64,000 nucleotides of DNA, from positions 1,674,001-1,738,000 of the forward strand of contig NZ_JAPKNJ010000001.1 of NCBI RefSeq assembly GCF_026343945.1. Reading direction: 5' to 3'. This document shows positions 53,556 to 62,304 of this stretch, one piece after another. The translations under genes were made by a program, and so were the position numbers. Source of the DNA: Kaistia algarum. Its GTDB lineage: Bacteria; Pseudomonadota; Alphaproteobacteria; Rhizobiales; Kaistiaceae. The notes beneath the pieces are model-generated. The model saw only the letters and a program-made list of their open reading frames with translations, was not told the DNA's origin and searched no databases. Within the stretch, counting starts at the first letter, position 1, and the number at the start of each line of letters is the position of its first letter.

Positions 53556-55832
53556 ATGACCCTGCTCAACCCCACTCGCCGCCTCCTCCTCCAGGGCGTG
53601 TCAGCCGCCGCCTTGGTCGCCGTGGCCGCGTTGGGCGTCGCGAGAGCGAAAGCCACCGGGAAAGCCGTGGATTCCATCGAAGACCTGATCTCGAAAATGT
53701 CGATCGAGGAAAAGGCCGGTCAGCTCAGCCTCTTCAGCGACCCGACGCGCTTTCAGGGCGCGATCATCAACCCGACCAGCGAACAGGCCGCGACCAAGGA
53801 CAGGGTCTATGCCGACATCGCCGCCGGCCGCATCACCGGTCTCTTCAACGGCATCGGCGTGGCCGGCGCCCGCGAGATGCAGAAGATCGCCGTCGAACAG
53901 AGCCCGCACGGCATCCCCCTGGTCTTCGCCGGCGACGTCATCCACGGCCTCAAGACGACCTTTCCCATTCCGCTGGCGGAGGCCGCCAGCTTCGACACGG
54001 ATCTGGCATTCCGCACCGCCCGTGCCGCCGCGGTCGAGGCGACCGCCGTCGGCCTGCATTGGACCTTCGCGCCCATGGTCGACGTGGCGCGCGACCAGCG
54101 CTGGGGGCGCAATGCGGAAGGCGCGGGGGAAGACACGTTCCTTGGCAGCCAGTTCGCCGTCGCCCGTGTGAACGGTTTCCAGGGGAGCAGCCTCAAGGAC
54201 GATACGTCCCTGCTGGCCTGCCCGAAGCACTTTGCCGCCTATGGTGCCGTCCAGGGCGGCATGGACTACAACACCGCGGACATTCCGGAAACGACGCTGC
54301 GCCAGACCCATCTGCCACCCTTCCAGGCGGCTTTTGACGCGGGCGCGCTATCGACCATGTCGGCATTCAACGACGTCGCCGGCGTGCCTTCAACCGGCAA
54401 TCACTACCTGTTGACCGACATCCTGCGCGGCGAATGGGGCTTCAAGGGGCTGGTCGTTTCCGACTACACTTCCGAAGAGGAACTGGTCGCGCATGGTTTC
54501 GCCGCCGATGGCGCCGACGCCACGGCGAAGGCGATCAATGCTGGCTGCGATGTCGCGATGCAGTCGGGCCTCTACAACGCGTACCTGCCCGATCTCGTCA
54601 GGAACGGCACGGTGTCGATGGCGACCGTCGATGAAGCGGTACGCCGCGTGCTCCGCGTCAAGCAGGCGCTCGGCCTGTTCGACAATCCCTATCGCTCGCT
54701 TGAACTCGATCGGGAAAAGACCGACATCCGCACGGCGGAAACGCTGGCACTCGCCCGCGAAGCCGGCCGGAAATCGATCGTCCTGCTGAAGAACGAGGGC
54801 GGCCTGTTACCGCTGTCAAAATCGGCCAGGATAGCCCTGATCGGTCCCTGCATCGACGACAAGTACGACTATCCCGGCCCGTGGGCGGTGTTTCCAGACA
54901 TCGCAACCTGCGTGACGATGGCCGAGGGTTTTCAGGCGGCGATGGGAGCCGACGGTACCCTGACCATGGCCAAGGGTAGCCACTACGAAAGCCTCTATGA
55001 TGGCGGTATCGACGAGGCGGTCCGCGCCGCCGAAGCGTCGGACGTCGTCGTTCTCGTCATCGGCGAAAGCGCCGGCATGTCGGGCGAGGCGCAATCGCGC
55101 GTCGATATCTCCATCCCGGAGGCGCAATTGACGCTGGCCGAGGCCGTCGCGGCTACGGGAAAGCCCGTCGTCGTCCTGCTGCGTCACGGCCGCGCTCTGG
55201 CGCTGACCGGCGCTGCGAATACCGCTCCAGCCATCCTCGCCACCTGGTTCTTAGGCTCCGAAACGGGCCACAGCGTCGCCGACATCGTCTTCGGCGATTA
55301 TGCGCCGCAGGGCCGTCTTCCGGTCTCCTTCCCGCAGGCGTCGGGTCAGGAACCCTATTATTACAATCATCGCGCGACCGGCCGGCCTCAGAGGACCGCG
55401 GACAGAGAATACAAGGCGCGCTACCGCGAGGTTACGAATGAGGCGCTGTATCCGTTCGGCCATGGCCTGACCTATGGCGACATCTCGTACGGCGCCACGA
55501 TGGTCGATGCTGCGAAACTCAAGTGGAACGGTACGGTCGGGGTGAGCGCCACTGTATCCAACAAAGGGCGCCGCGCGGCGCATGAGGTCGTGCAGCTTTA
55601 TATCCATGACCGCGTCGCCAGCCTGACCCAGCCGGTGCGGGCGCTGACAGGCTTCCGCCATATCGATCTGGCGCCGGGTGAGACCCAGACGGTCACCTTC
55701 ACCCTTCGCCGCAGCGATCTGGAATTCATGACGGCCAAGCTGCGATTCGCGGCCGAACCCGGCCTGTTCGACATCTGGATCGCGCCGTCAGCCGTGGGAG
55801 GCATTCCGGCCAGCGTCGAACTGATCGCTTGA
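53556..55832 (+). CDS. bglX: Periplasmic beta-glucosidase, glycoside hydrolase family 3
   Basis: A 758-residue GH3 enzyme. A signal with a twin-arginine-like PTRRLLLQG and a hydrophobic stretch ends near residue 33. Domains are GH3 N (about 50-360) with nucleophile D303 in GLVVSDYTSEEE and substrate residues in VACPKHFAAYG-like ACPKHFAAYG, GH3 C (about 400-620), and a fibronectin III-like tail (about 660-750). BglX-type enzymes release glucose from beta-linked oligosaccharides in the periplasm. I chose the ATG at 53556 because the signal begins there. It is a lone gene. Confidence 0.92.
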   Translation: MTLLNPTRRLLLQGVSAAALVAVAALGVARAKATGKAVDSIEDLISKMSIEEKAGQLSLFSDPTRFQGAIINPTSEQAATKDRVYADIAAGRITGLFNGIGVAGAREMQKIAVEQSPHGIPLVFAGDVIHGLKTTFPIPLAEAASFDTDLAFRTARAAAVEATAVGLHWTFAPMVDVARDQRWGRNAEGAGEDTFLGSQFAVARVNGFQGSSLKDDTSLLACPKHFAAYGAVQGGMDYNTADIPETTLRQTHLPPFQAAFDAGALSTMSAFNDVAGVPSTGNHYLLTDILRGEWGFKGLVVSDYTSEEELVAHGFAADGADATAKAINAGCDVAMQSGLYNAYLPDLVRNGTVSMATVDEAVRRVLRVKQALGLFDNPYRSLELDREKTDIRTAETLALAREAGRKSIVLLKNEGGLLPLSKSARIALIGPCIDDKYDYPGPWAVFPDIATCVTMAEGFQAAMGADGTLTMAKGSHYESLYDGGIDEAVRAAEASDVVVLVIGESAGMSGEAQSRVDISIPEAQLTLAEAVAATGKPVVVLLRHGRALALTGAANTAPAILATWFLGSETGHSVADIVFGDYAPQGRLPVSFPQASGQEPYYYNHRATGRPQRTADREYKARYREVTNEALYPFGHGLTYGDISYGATMVDAAKLKWNGTVGVSATVSNKGRRAAHEVVQLYIHDRVASLTQPVRALTGFRHIDLAPGETQTVTFTLRRSDLEFMTAKLRFAAEPGLFDIWIAPSAVGGIPASVELIA

Positions 55833-55847
55833 GGGCCTCGCCCATTC

Positions 55848-57719
55848 TCAATATTCCAGCGCCCGGATCTCGTCATTTGCCCGCCGGAGCCTTTCGGAGA
55901 AATCGCGGACGACATTTGCATAGATCGTCGTCAGAATTTCCGGGTGGTCGCGGCTGATTTCCTTCAGCGTTTCGATGGCGAAGCCGTAGCAGACGACCCG
56001 TTCCAGTGCGACGACATCGGCCGAACGCTTGCCGCCATCGAAGAGCGCCATCTCGCCGAAGGTGAGGCCCGGGCCCATCATCGCGACGCGGATCGGGCGC
56101 CCGCCCTCCGATGTGCCGGGGAGTTGCACCGCCACAGTGCCGCGCGCCAGCGCAAAGAAGATCCGCGCCGCGTCGCCCTCGCGGATGATCGTGGCGCCGG
56201 CCTCGAACATCAAAGGTCGCGCCGCGCCCTCCAGAAGCTTCAGATAGGCCGGCGCCAGGTTCTTGAAGATCGCGATCTCGGACAGCGAGAAGCGCGTCAG
56301 GTCCGGCGAGCGACCCTCGCGCTCGATCAGCCGGTTCTCGCACCATTCGAGCGCTTCGTCGCGCGTCGCGAAAATCGCTGCTGACGTGTCGCTCTCGGCC
56401 GACTCCAGCTCTTCCCTGAGGCGGGCCAGCGGGCCCTCGCGCGGCAAATAGGCGAAGAGGATCGCCGACGCCTCCGTTTCGTCCCCCGCAGCCAGGCGGG
56501 CCAGGAGCTTTGCCGCGGTATCATCGATCGCCGGCACGCGGCGGAGGTCGAGCACGACTTGCGCTCCCTCGGAGGCTAGTTCGCGCGCCCTTCGGATCAG
56601 CCGTTCCGCCGAGCCGAAATAGAGCGGTCCCTGAACCTCGATGATGCGGTTGCTGGCGCCGTGCTGATCGAGAATCGCCCGCTCGACGGGGCTTCTGAGC
56701 CGCTTGGAACGCACCGCGGCACCGTCGAGTTCGCGTCGGATCACGGTGCCGGTCGCCACCGTGGTTTTGAAGACATGCAGCCCAAAGGCCGAGGCGATCT
56801 CGCGGCAGGCGGCGACACCGCGCACCGAATTGCCATGCTCGTCGATCGGCGGCGAAAACACGGCTATGCCGATCTGGCCGGGGATCGCCGCCATGATCGA
56901 GCCGGCAACGCCGCTCTTGGCCGGGATGCCGACTTCGTAGGACCATTGGCCGGCGTAGTTATACATGCCGCAGGAATTCATCACGGTCAGGATGTCGGGA
57001 ATGAACTCCTCCGGCAGCGCCCGCTCGCCAGTCAGCGGATTGACGCCCTTGTTGGCGAGCGTCGCGCCCATCACGGCAAGGTCAATGGCGGTGACGCGGA
57101 CCGCGCATTGGCGGAAATAGATGTCGAGGATCTCGTCCGGCGGCCGGCGGATCATGCCGGTGTTCAGCATCATATAGGCGATGGCGCGGTTGCGGTGGCC
57201 GGTGTCGCGCTCGGAGCGGAACACGGCCTCGTCGATGTCGAGCCGCCGCCCGGCCAGGCGCGAAAACAGGTCCAGCATGTTGGCGACGCGCTCATCGTCG
57301 GTCTTGCCGCGGATCGTCTCCGCGACGGCGATGGCGCCGGCATTGACCATCGGATTGAACGGCCGGTTGTGCTTGTCGTCGAGCACGATCGAATTGAACG
57401 CCTCGCCGGTCGGCTCGACTCCAACGCGCTGCAGGACGGTCTCGCGGCCGTAGCGGCCGAGCGCATAGCCATAGACGAAGGGTTTCGACACCGACTGGAT
57501 GGTGAATTCATGCTCGGCGTCGCCGACCGCATAGATCTTGCCGTCGGTGGTGGCGATGGCGATGCCGCAGAGATTGGGATCGGCCTTGGCAAGCTCGGGG
57601 ATATAGGTGGCGACGTTGCCGCCGCTGAGCCGGCTCACCCGGAAATGCAGATCGCTCAGATAATCCGCGACAGGCCCATCGGAACTCGCCGAAATTGATT
57701 CGATCAACGATACGTCCAT
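55848..57719 (-). CDS. glsA: Glutaminase fused to STAS and cyclic-nucleotide-binding domains
   Basis: A 623-residue three-part protein. Residues 20-305 are glutaminase: S76 and K79 in QSVSKPF, NPMVNAGAI, and GIPAKSGVAGS. Residues about 340-445 are a STAS-like domain (FGSAERLIRRARELASEGAQVVLDL), and residues about 490-610 a cNMP-binding domain (GATIIREGDAARIFFALARGTVAV, GPGLTFGEMALFDGGKRSADVVA). Simple bacterial GlsA is about 310 residues. It hydrolyses glutamine to glutamate, here probably under control of a nucleotide or a STAS partner. ATG 57719 is chosen; the 13 codons before it look non-coding. Confidence 0.9.
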   Translation of the reverse strand: MDVSLIESISASSDGPVADYLSDLHFRVSRLSGGNVATYIPELAKADPNLCGIAIATTDGKIYAVGDAEHEFTIQSVSKPFVYGYALGRYGRETVLQRVGVEPTGEAFNSIVLDDKHNRPFNPMVNAGAIAVAETIRGKTDDERVANMLDLFSRLAGRRLDIDEAVFRSERDTGHRNRAIAYMMLNTGMIRRPPDEILDIYFRQCAVRVTAIDLAVMGATLANKGVNPLTGERALPEEFIPDILTVMNSCGMYNYAGQWSYEVGIPAKSGVAGSIMAAIPGQIGIAVFSPPIDEHGNSVRGVAACREIASAFGLHVFKTTVATGTVIRRELDGAAVRSKRLRSPVERAILDQHGASNRIIEVQGPLYFGSAERLIRRARELASEGAQVVLDLRRVPAIDDTAAKLLARLAAGDETEASAILFAYLPREGPLARLREELESAESDTSAAIFATRDEALEWCENRLIEREGRSPDLTRFSLSEIAIFKNLAPAYLKLLEGAARPLMFEAGATIIREGDAARIFFALARGTVAVQLPGTSEGGRPIRVAMMGPGLTFGEMALFDGGKRSADVVALERVVCYGFAIETLKEISRDHPEILTTIYANVVRDFSERLRRANDEIRALEY

Positions 57720-57738
57720 CCGATGAACCACCCCCTGG

Positions 57739-57756
57739 GTTGATGGCGGCATCAAC
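57739..57756. promoter_or_regulatory. Palindrome just upstream of the glutaminase fusion gene
   Basis: GTTGATG-4 nt-CATCAAC is a perfect 7-bp inverted repeat, 20 bp before the glsA ATG. It may be an operator or a hairpin hiding the ribosome site. Confidence 0.4.
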
Positions 57757-57890
57757 ACAAGTTGCGTGCCAACCCAACAGCCTGTTCGGAAGGCCCTGCA
57801 TCAGCTTCTGCCCAGCACTCTGCCTTAACAAACGCCAGCCGCGCGGTTATCGCCCAATGATTAATCAGCTGACCGCCAGGGCGCCGGAGC

Positions 57891-58541
57891 TCAGGGGCGC
57901 TCGAACATCCCGTTCAGGAAGATGTCCTCGATCGTGCGGGTCGCCGTCTCCAGATGGCGGTTGCCCTCGGTGGCATCCCCAAGCACGGCGCGGACCTGCA
58001 CTTCGAAATCGGCGTAATGCTGGGTCGTCGCCCAGATCATGAAGATGAGATGGCGCGGATCGACCGGCGCCATGCGGCCCTCATCGATCCAGCGCTGCAT
58101 CACGGCGGCCTTGTCATCGACGAGACGCTTGAGCCTTGTCGTCAAGATCTCGCCGATCACCGGCGCACCCTGCATGATCTCCATGGCGTAGAGGCGCGAG
58201 GCCTTCGGATTGTCGCGCGACATTTCGAGCTTGCGGTCGAGATAGGCGCGGATCTCGGCCTTGGGATCGTCGGTGTCGCCCAGCGTCTCCAGCGGTTGCA
58301 GCCAGGCTTCCAGCGTACGGGTGAGCACGGAGAGATAGATGTCGTCCTTGCGGCGGAAATAATAGAGCAGGTTCGGCTTGGTCATGCCGGCGCGCTCGGC
58401 GAGCTGATCGATCGTGGCGCCGCGAAAGCCGTAGACGGAGAAGATGTCGAGCGCCGCGTCGAGGATACGCTCCTCGTTCTCCTCCTGGATGCGGGTGCGC
58501 TTCTTGGTGCGATGCGCGCGCGCCATGCCGGCAGGGTTCAT
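57891..58541 (-). CDS. rutR: TetR-family regulator, RutR-like
   Basis: A 216-residue TetR protein with the HTH at about 28-70 (NEERILDAALDIFSVYGFRGATIDQLAERAGMTKPNLLYYF). It matches the RutR group in the HTH and in the ligand-domain end (MARAHRTKKRTRIQ opening and MIWATTQHYADFEVQ). E. coli RutR senses uracil and thymine and controls pyrimidine use. Its position beside the pyrimidine genes and the RutR-like box before preT fit. The start may be ATG 58541 or 58526. Confidence 0.8.
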   Translation of the reverse strand: MNPAGMARAHRTKKRTRIQEENEERILDAALDIFSVYGFRGATIDQLAERAGMTKPNLLYYFRRKDDIYLSVLTRTLEAWLQPLETLGDTDDPKAEIRAYLDRKLEMSRDNPKASRLYAMEIMQGAPVIGEILTTRLKRLVDDKAAVMQRWIDEGRMAPVDPRHLIFMIWATTQHYADFEVQVRAVLGDATEGNRHLETATRTIEDIFLNGMFERP

Positions 58542-58620
58542 CGCGTCGCCCGAATTGCTGTCTGTGCCATGTCGGGCGAACCTTCTGATGATTCTGCGCG
58601 CGGTTCAACCGGTGGGACGG

Positions 58621-59184
58621 TCAGAAGGTCGGCGGCGTGCAAGCGGAGACGAGTTCCAGCTCGCCCTCGCCGATATTGCGGAACGAGTGCGGCTTGCGGC
58701 TGTCGAAGAAATAGGCATCGCCGGCGGAGAGCTCGTAGCGGGTTCCGGCGACCTCGAGCAGCATGCGGCCGCGAATAACGAGGCCGGCTTCCTCGCCCTG
58801 ATGCGACAGCATCGCCTTGCCGCTTTCCGCGCCCGCTTTGTAGCGCTCATGCAGCATCTGCAGCTGGCGGCCATCGAGATTGGCGCCGACTTGGCGGAAG
58901 GAAATCGGCCCGCCGGCGATCTCCTTCAATTCGGAGGCGCGGAACACGACCTGCTCGCGATCGCTCTTCGTCTCGGCGAAAAAATCGGAGAGGCTGATCG
59001 GGATGCCCGACAGGATCTGCCGGAGCCCCGAGACCGAAGGGCTGACGCGGTTGCCCTCGACCATCGAGACGGTGGCGTTGGAGACCCCGGCGCGCTTGGC
59101 CAGAGCGCGTTGCGATAGGCCCGCGGCAAGCCGGAGTTCGCGCAGCCGCGCGCCGACGTCGATATCGAAGCTTCCCGCGTTCAT
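58621..59184 (-). CDS. XRE-family regulator with C-terminal cupin
   Basis: A 187-residue protein: an XRE helix-turn-helix at about 10-65 (LRELRLAAGLSQRALAKRAGVSNATVSMVE) and a cupin at about 105-180 (GEEAGLVIRGRMLLEVAGTRYELSAGDAYFFDSRKPHSF). This is the PuuR/ClgR-like group that often controls amine and amino-acid catabolism. It diverges from the aminotransferase gene, and a dyad at its start supports control of both. Confidence 0.88.
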   Translation of the reverse strand: MNAGSFDIDVGARLRELRLAAGLSQRALAKRAGVSNATVSMVEGNRVSPSVSGLRQILSGIPISLSDFFAETKSDREQVVFRASELKEIAGGPISFRQVGANLDGRQLQMLHERYKAGAESGKAMLSHQGEEAGLVIRGRMLLEVAGTRYELSAGDAYFFDSRKPHSFRNIGEGELELVSACTPPTF

Positions 59185-59185
59185 G

Positions 59186-59203
59186 TGTTCAATATATAGA
59201 ACA
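59186..59203. promoter_or_regulatory. AT-rich dyad at the XRE-cupin gene start
   Basis: TGTTC-8 nt-GAACA, with an ATATATA centre, begins 2 bp beyond the regulator ATG on the divergent side. It is the only strongly AT-rich spot in the 123-bp region between the regulator and the aminotransferase gene, and is the likely operator for both. Confidence 0.5.
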
Positions 59204-59307
59204 GTATTAACGGCTGCAACGAATTGACCGGCCGTTTTGCGGAGAATACGTTCATGAAAATGATCGCTCCGCTAGAACGCGGAGCTCGCACAGGGACTTT
59301 TCCTAGC

Positions 59308-60630
59308 ATGACCGCTCCGCTCCGTTCGAACAATCTCGAAGCCTTCTGGATGCCGTACACGGCCAACCGGCAGTTCAAGCAGAACCCGCGTCTCCTCGTC
59401 GCCGCCAAGGACATGCATTACACCTCGGCCGACGGGCGTGAGATCCTCGACGCCACGGCGGGGCTTTGGTGCGTCAATGCCGGCCACGGCCGCCAGAAGA
59501 TCGTCGAGGCGGTTTCGAAGCAGGTCGCCGAGCTCGACTATGCGCCGGCCTTCCAGATGGGCCACCCGAAGGCGTTCGAACTGGCCGCGCGCCTTGCCAA
59601 CATGCTGCCTGCGCCGCTCGACCATGTCTTCTTCACCAATTCCGGCTCCGAGGCGGTCGACACGGCGCTGAAGATCGCGCTCGCCTATCAGCGCGCCCGC
59701 GGCAAGGGCACGAAATATCGCCTGCTCGGCCGGGAGCGCGGCTATCACGGCGTCGGCTTCGGCGGCATTTCGGTCGGCGGCATCTCGGGCAACCGCAAGA
59801 CCTTCGGCACAATGCTGACCGGCGTCGACCATATCCGCCACACGCATGACCTGGAGCGTAACGCCTTCACGCGCGGCGTGCCGGAATACGGCGCCGAATT
59901 CGCCGACGAGCTGGAGCGGGTCATCGCCCTCCATGACGCGTCGAACATCGCCGCGATCATCGTCGAGCCCGTCGCCGGCTCGACCGGCGTGCTGATCCCG
60001 CCGAAGGGCTATCTGCAGCGCCTGCGCGAAATCTGCGACAAGCACGACATCCTGCTCATTTTCGACGAGGTCATCACCGGCTTCGGCCGCGTCGGCACGC
60101 CCTTCGCGCTCGATTATTTCGGCGTCGTGCCGGACATGGTCTGCGTCGCCAAGGGCATCACCTCGGGCGTGATCCCGATGGGCGCCGTCTTTGCCGGCAA
60201 GCATATCTACGACGCCTTCATGGACGCGCCCGAGAACACGATCGAGCTGTTCCACGGCTATACCTATTCGGCCCATCCGGTCGCCTGCGCCGCGGCGCTC
60301 GCCACGCTTGACGTCTATGAGGAAGAGGGCCTTCTCACCCGCGCCGCCGATCTCGCCTCCTATTGGGAGGACGGCCTGCATTCGCTGAAGGGCCTGCCGC
60401 ATGTCATCGATATCCGCAATCTCGGCCTCATCGGCGCGATCGAGCTGGAATCGATTCCTGGCGCCCCGACAAAGCGCGCCTTCTCGGCCTTCCTGAAGGC
60501 GTTCGAGAGCAACCTCATGATCCGCACCACCGGCGACATCATTGCCATGTCGCCGCCCCTCATCATCGAAAAGAGCCATATCGACCAGATCTTCGAGACG
60601 CTTTCGCGCGTCCTGAAGCAGATCGACTAA
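59308..60630 (+). CDS. Class III omega-amino acid:pyruvate aminotransferase
   Basis: A 440-residue PLP enzyme. SGSEAVDTALKIALAYQRARG binds phosphate, LLIFDEVITGFGR holds the PLP Asp, and the Schiff-base Lys is K282 in CVAKGITSGVIPMG. The pattern matches beta-alanine:pyruvate transaminase. It would turn beta-alanine or beta-aminoisobutyrate into malonate semialdehyde or methylmalonate semialdehyde. ATG 59308 (MTAPLRSNNLEAFWMPYT) fits family start; upstream codons are not conserved. mmsA follows after 25 bp. Confidence 0.92.
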   Translation: MTAPLRSNNLEAFWMPYTANRQFKQNPRLLVAAKDMHYTSADGREILDATAGLWCVNAGHGRQKIVEAVSKQVAELDYAPAFQMGHPKAFELAARLANMLPAPLDHVFFTNSGSEAVDTALKIALAYQRARGKGTKYRLLGRERGYHGVGFGGISVGGISGNRKTFGTMLTGVDHIRHTHDLERNAFTRGVPEYGAEFADELERVIALHDASNIAAIIVEPVAGSTGVLIPPKGYLQRLREICDKHDILLIFDEVITGFGRVGTPFALDYFGVVPDMVCVAKGITSGVIPMGAVFAGKHIYDAFMDAPENTIELFHGYTYSAHPVACAAALATLDVYEEEGLLTRAADLASYWEDGLHSLKGLPHVIDIRNLGLIGAIELESIPGAPTKRAFSAFLKAFESNLMIRTTGDIIAMSPPLIIEKSHIDQIFETLSRVLKQID

Positions 60631-60655
60631 GGCCGGCCCCCCGGGAGAAACGACC

Positions 60656-62149
60656 ATGCAGACGATCGACAATCTCGTCGGCGGCAAGCCAATCCGCTCG
60701 GCCTCGACGCGCAGCCAGCCCGTTTTCAATCCCGCGACGGGCGAAGCGGTGGCGACGCTGCCGCTTTCGACCGCCGCGGAACTCGACGCCGCGGTCGCGG
60801 TCGCGAAGGCCGCCTTTCCGCGCTGGGCCGACACGCCGCCGCTGAAGCGCGCGCGCGTCATGTTCAAGTTCAAGGAACTCCTGGAGCAGAACGCCGACGC
60901 GATCGCGCGCGCGATCTCGGCCGAGCACGGCAAGATGCATGACGATGCGCTGGGCGAAGTGCAGCGCGGGCTCGAAGTCGTGGAGTTCGCCTGCGGCATC
61001 CCTCATCTGCTGAAGGGCGAATATTCGAAGAATGTCGGCCCGGCGATCGACACTTATTCCGACCGCCAGGCGCTGGGCGTCGTCGCCGGCATCACGCCGT
61101 TCAACTTCCCCTGCATGGTGCCGCTCTGGATGTATCCGGTGGCGATCGCCTGCGGCAACACCTTCATCCTGAAGCCGTCGGAGCGCGACCCGAGCGCCGC
61201 CTTGCTCGTCGCCTCGCTGCTGCAGGAAGCCGGTCTGCCGCCGGGCGTGCTCAATGTCGTGCATGGCGACAAGGAGGTCGTCGACGCGATCCTCCACCAT
61301 CCCGACATCAAGGCGGTCTCCTTCGTCGGCTCGACGCCGATCGCGTCCTATGTCTATGCGACGGGCACGGCGGCCGGAAAGCGCGTTCAGGCTCTGGGCG
61401 GCGCGAAGAACCACATGGTCGTCATGCCGGACGCCGACATGGACAAGGTAGCCGACGCGCTGATGGGCGCGGGCTATGGTTCGGCCGGCGAGCGCTGCAT
61501 GGCGGTTTCCGTCGCCGTTCCGGTCGGCCAGAAGACGGCGGACGCGCTGATCGAGACGCTGGCGCCGCGCGTGCGCGCGCTGAAGATCGGCCCGGCCACC
61601 GACCGCGAGGCCGAGATGGGGCCACTGGTCACCAAGATGCACCAGGAGAAGGTGCTCGGCTATATCGACAAGGGCGTCGCCGAGGGCGCCAAGCTCATCG
61701 TCGACGGTCGCGGCTTCAAGCTGCAGGGCTACGAGAATGGCTATTTCGTCGGTGGCACGCTTTTTGATCATGTGGACAAGGAAATGACGATCTACCGCGA
61801 GGAGATCTTCGGTCCTGTCCTCTCCGTGCTCCGGGCGTCGACCTATGACGAGGCACTCAAGCTCATCAATGACCATGAATTCGGCAATGGCACCGCCATC
61901 TTCACCCGCGACGGCGACGCGGCGCGCTCCTTCGCCGACAAGGTCGAGGCGGGCATGGTCGGCATCAACGTGCCAATCCCCGTTCCGGTCGCCTATCATT
62001 CCTTCGGCGGCTGGAAGCGGTCGATCTTCGGCGACCATGCGATCTACGGACCGGAGGGCGTGCGCTTCTATACGCGGATCAAGACCGTGACGAGCCGCTG
62101 GCCGGACGGCATCAAGTCAGGCGCCGTGTTCAACTTCCCGACGATGTGA
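60656..62149 (+). CDS. mmsA: Methylmalonate-semialdehyde dehydrogenase (CoA-acylating)
   Basis: A 497-residue aldehyde dehydrogenase. FNFPCMVPLWMYPVAIACGN and the catalytic C281 in SAGERCMAVSVAVPVG identify the MmsA group, which lacks the usual general-base Glu and makes CoA esters. It converts malonate semialdehyde to acetyl-CoA or methylmalonate semialdehyde to propionyl-CoA, the last step after the aminotransferase. A palindromic repeat follows it. Confidence 0.95.
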   Translation: MQTIDNLVGGKPIRSASTRSQPVFNPATGEAVATLPLSTAAELDAAVAVAKAAFPRWADTPPLKRARVMFKFKELLEQNADAIARAISAEHGKMHDDALGEVQRGLEVVEFACGIPHLLKGEYSKNVGPAIDTYSDRQALGVVAGITPFNFPCMVPLWMYPVAIACGNTFILKPSERDPSAALLVASLLQEAGLPPGVLNVVHGDKEVVDAILHHPDIKAVSFVGSTPIASYVYATGTAAGKRVQALGGAKNHMVVMPDADMDKVADALMGAGYGSAGERCMAVSVAVPVGQKTADALIETLAPRVRALKIGPATDREAEMGPLVTKMHQEKVLGYIDKGVAEGAKLIVDGRGFKLQGYENGYFVGGTLFDHVDKEMTIYREEIFGPVLSVLRASTYDEALKLINDHEFGNGTAIFTRDGDAARSFADKVEAGMVGINVPIPVPVAYHSFGGWKRSIFGDHAIYGPEGVRFYTRIKTVTSRWPDGIKSGAVFNFPTM

Positions 62150-62194
62150 GGGATATGGTCAGGTTCGGCAGCCATATTCTCGAGCGTCATCCCC

Positions 62195-62261
62195 GGGCTT
62201 GACCCGGGGATCCAGACTTCTTGCCGATCTCAAGTAAGGTCTGGATTGCCGGGTCAAGCCC
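62195..62261. repeat. Long hairpin repeat after mmsA
   Basis: Two 23-bp arms (62195-62217 and 62239-62261) pair with 21 of 23 matches around a 21-bp loop; one arm reads GGGCTTGACCCGGGGATCC. This is the rhizobial intergenic repeat family centred on CCCGGGCTTGACCCGGGGATCC. It fills the 155-bp gap between mmsA and the hydrolase gene. Confidence 0.85.
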
Positions 62262-62304
62262 CGCAATAACAGGCTATCGAGCCCAATGAGGATAGCGAAC
62301 CGAC

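Noticed and set aside
60563..62038. A 491-codon open frame antisense to mmsA
   Set aside because: Arg/Asp/His-rich composition typical of antisense GC-rich frames; the sense frame is a complete MmsA.
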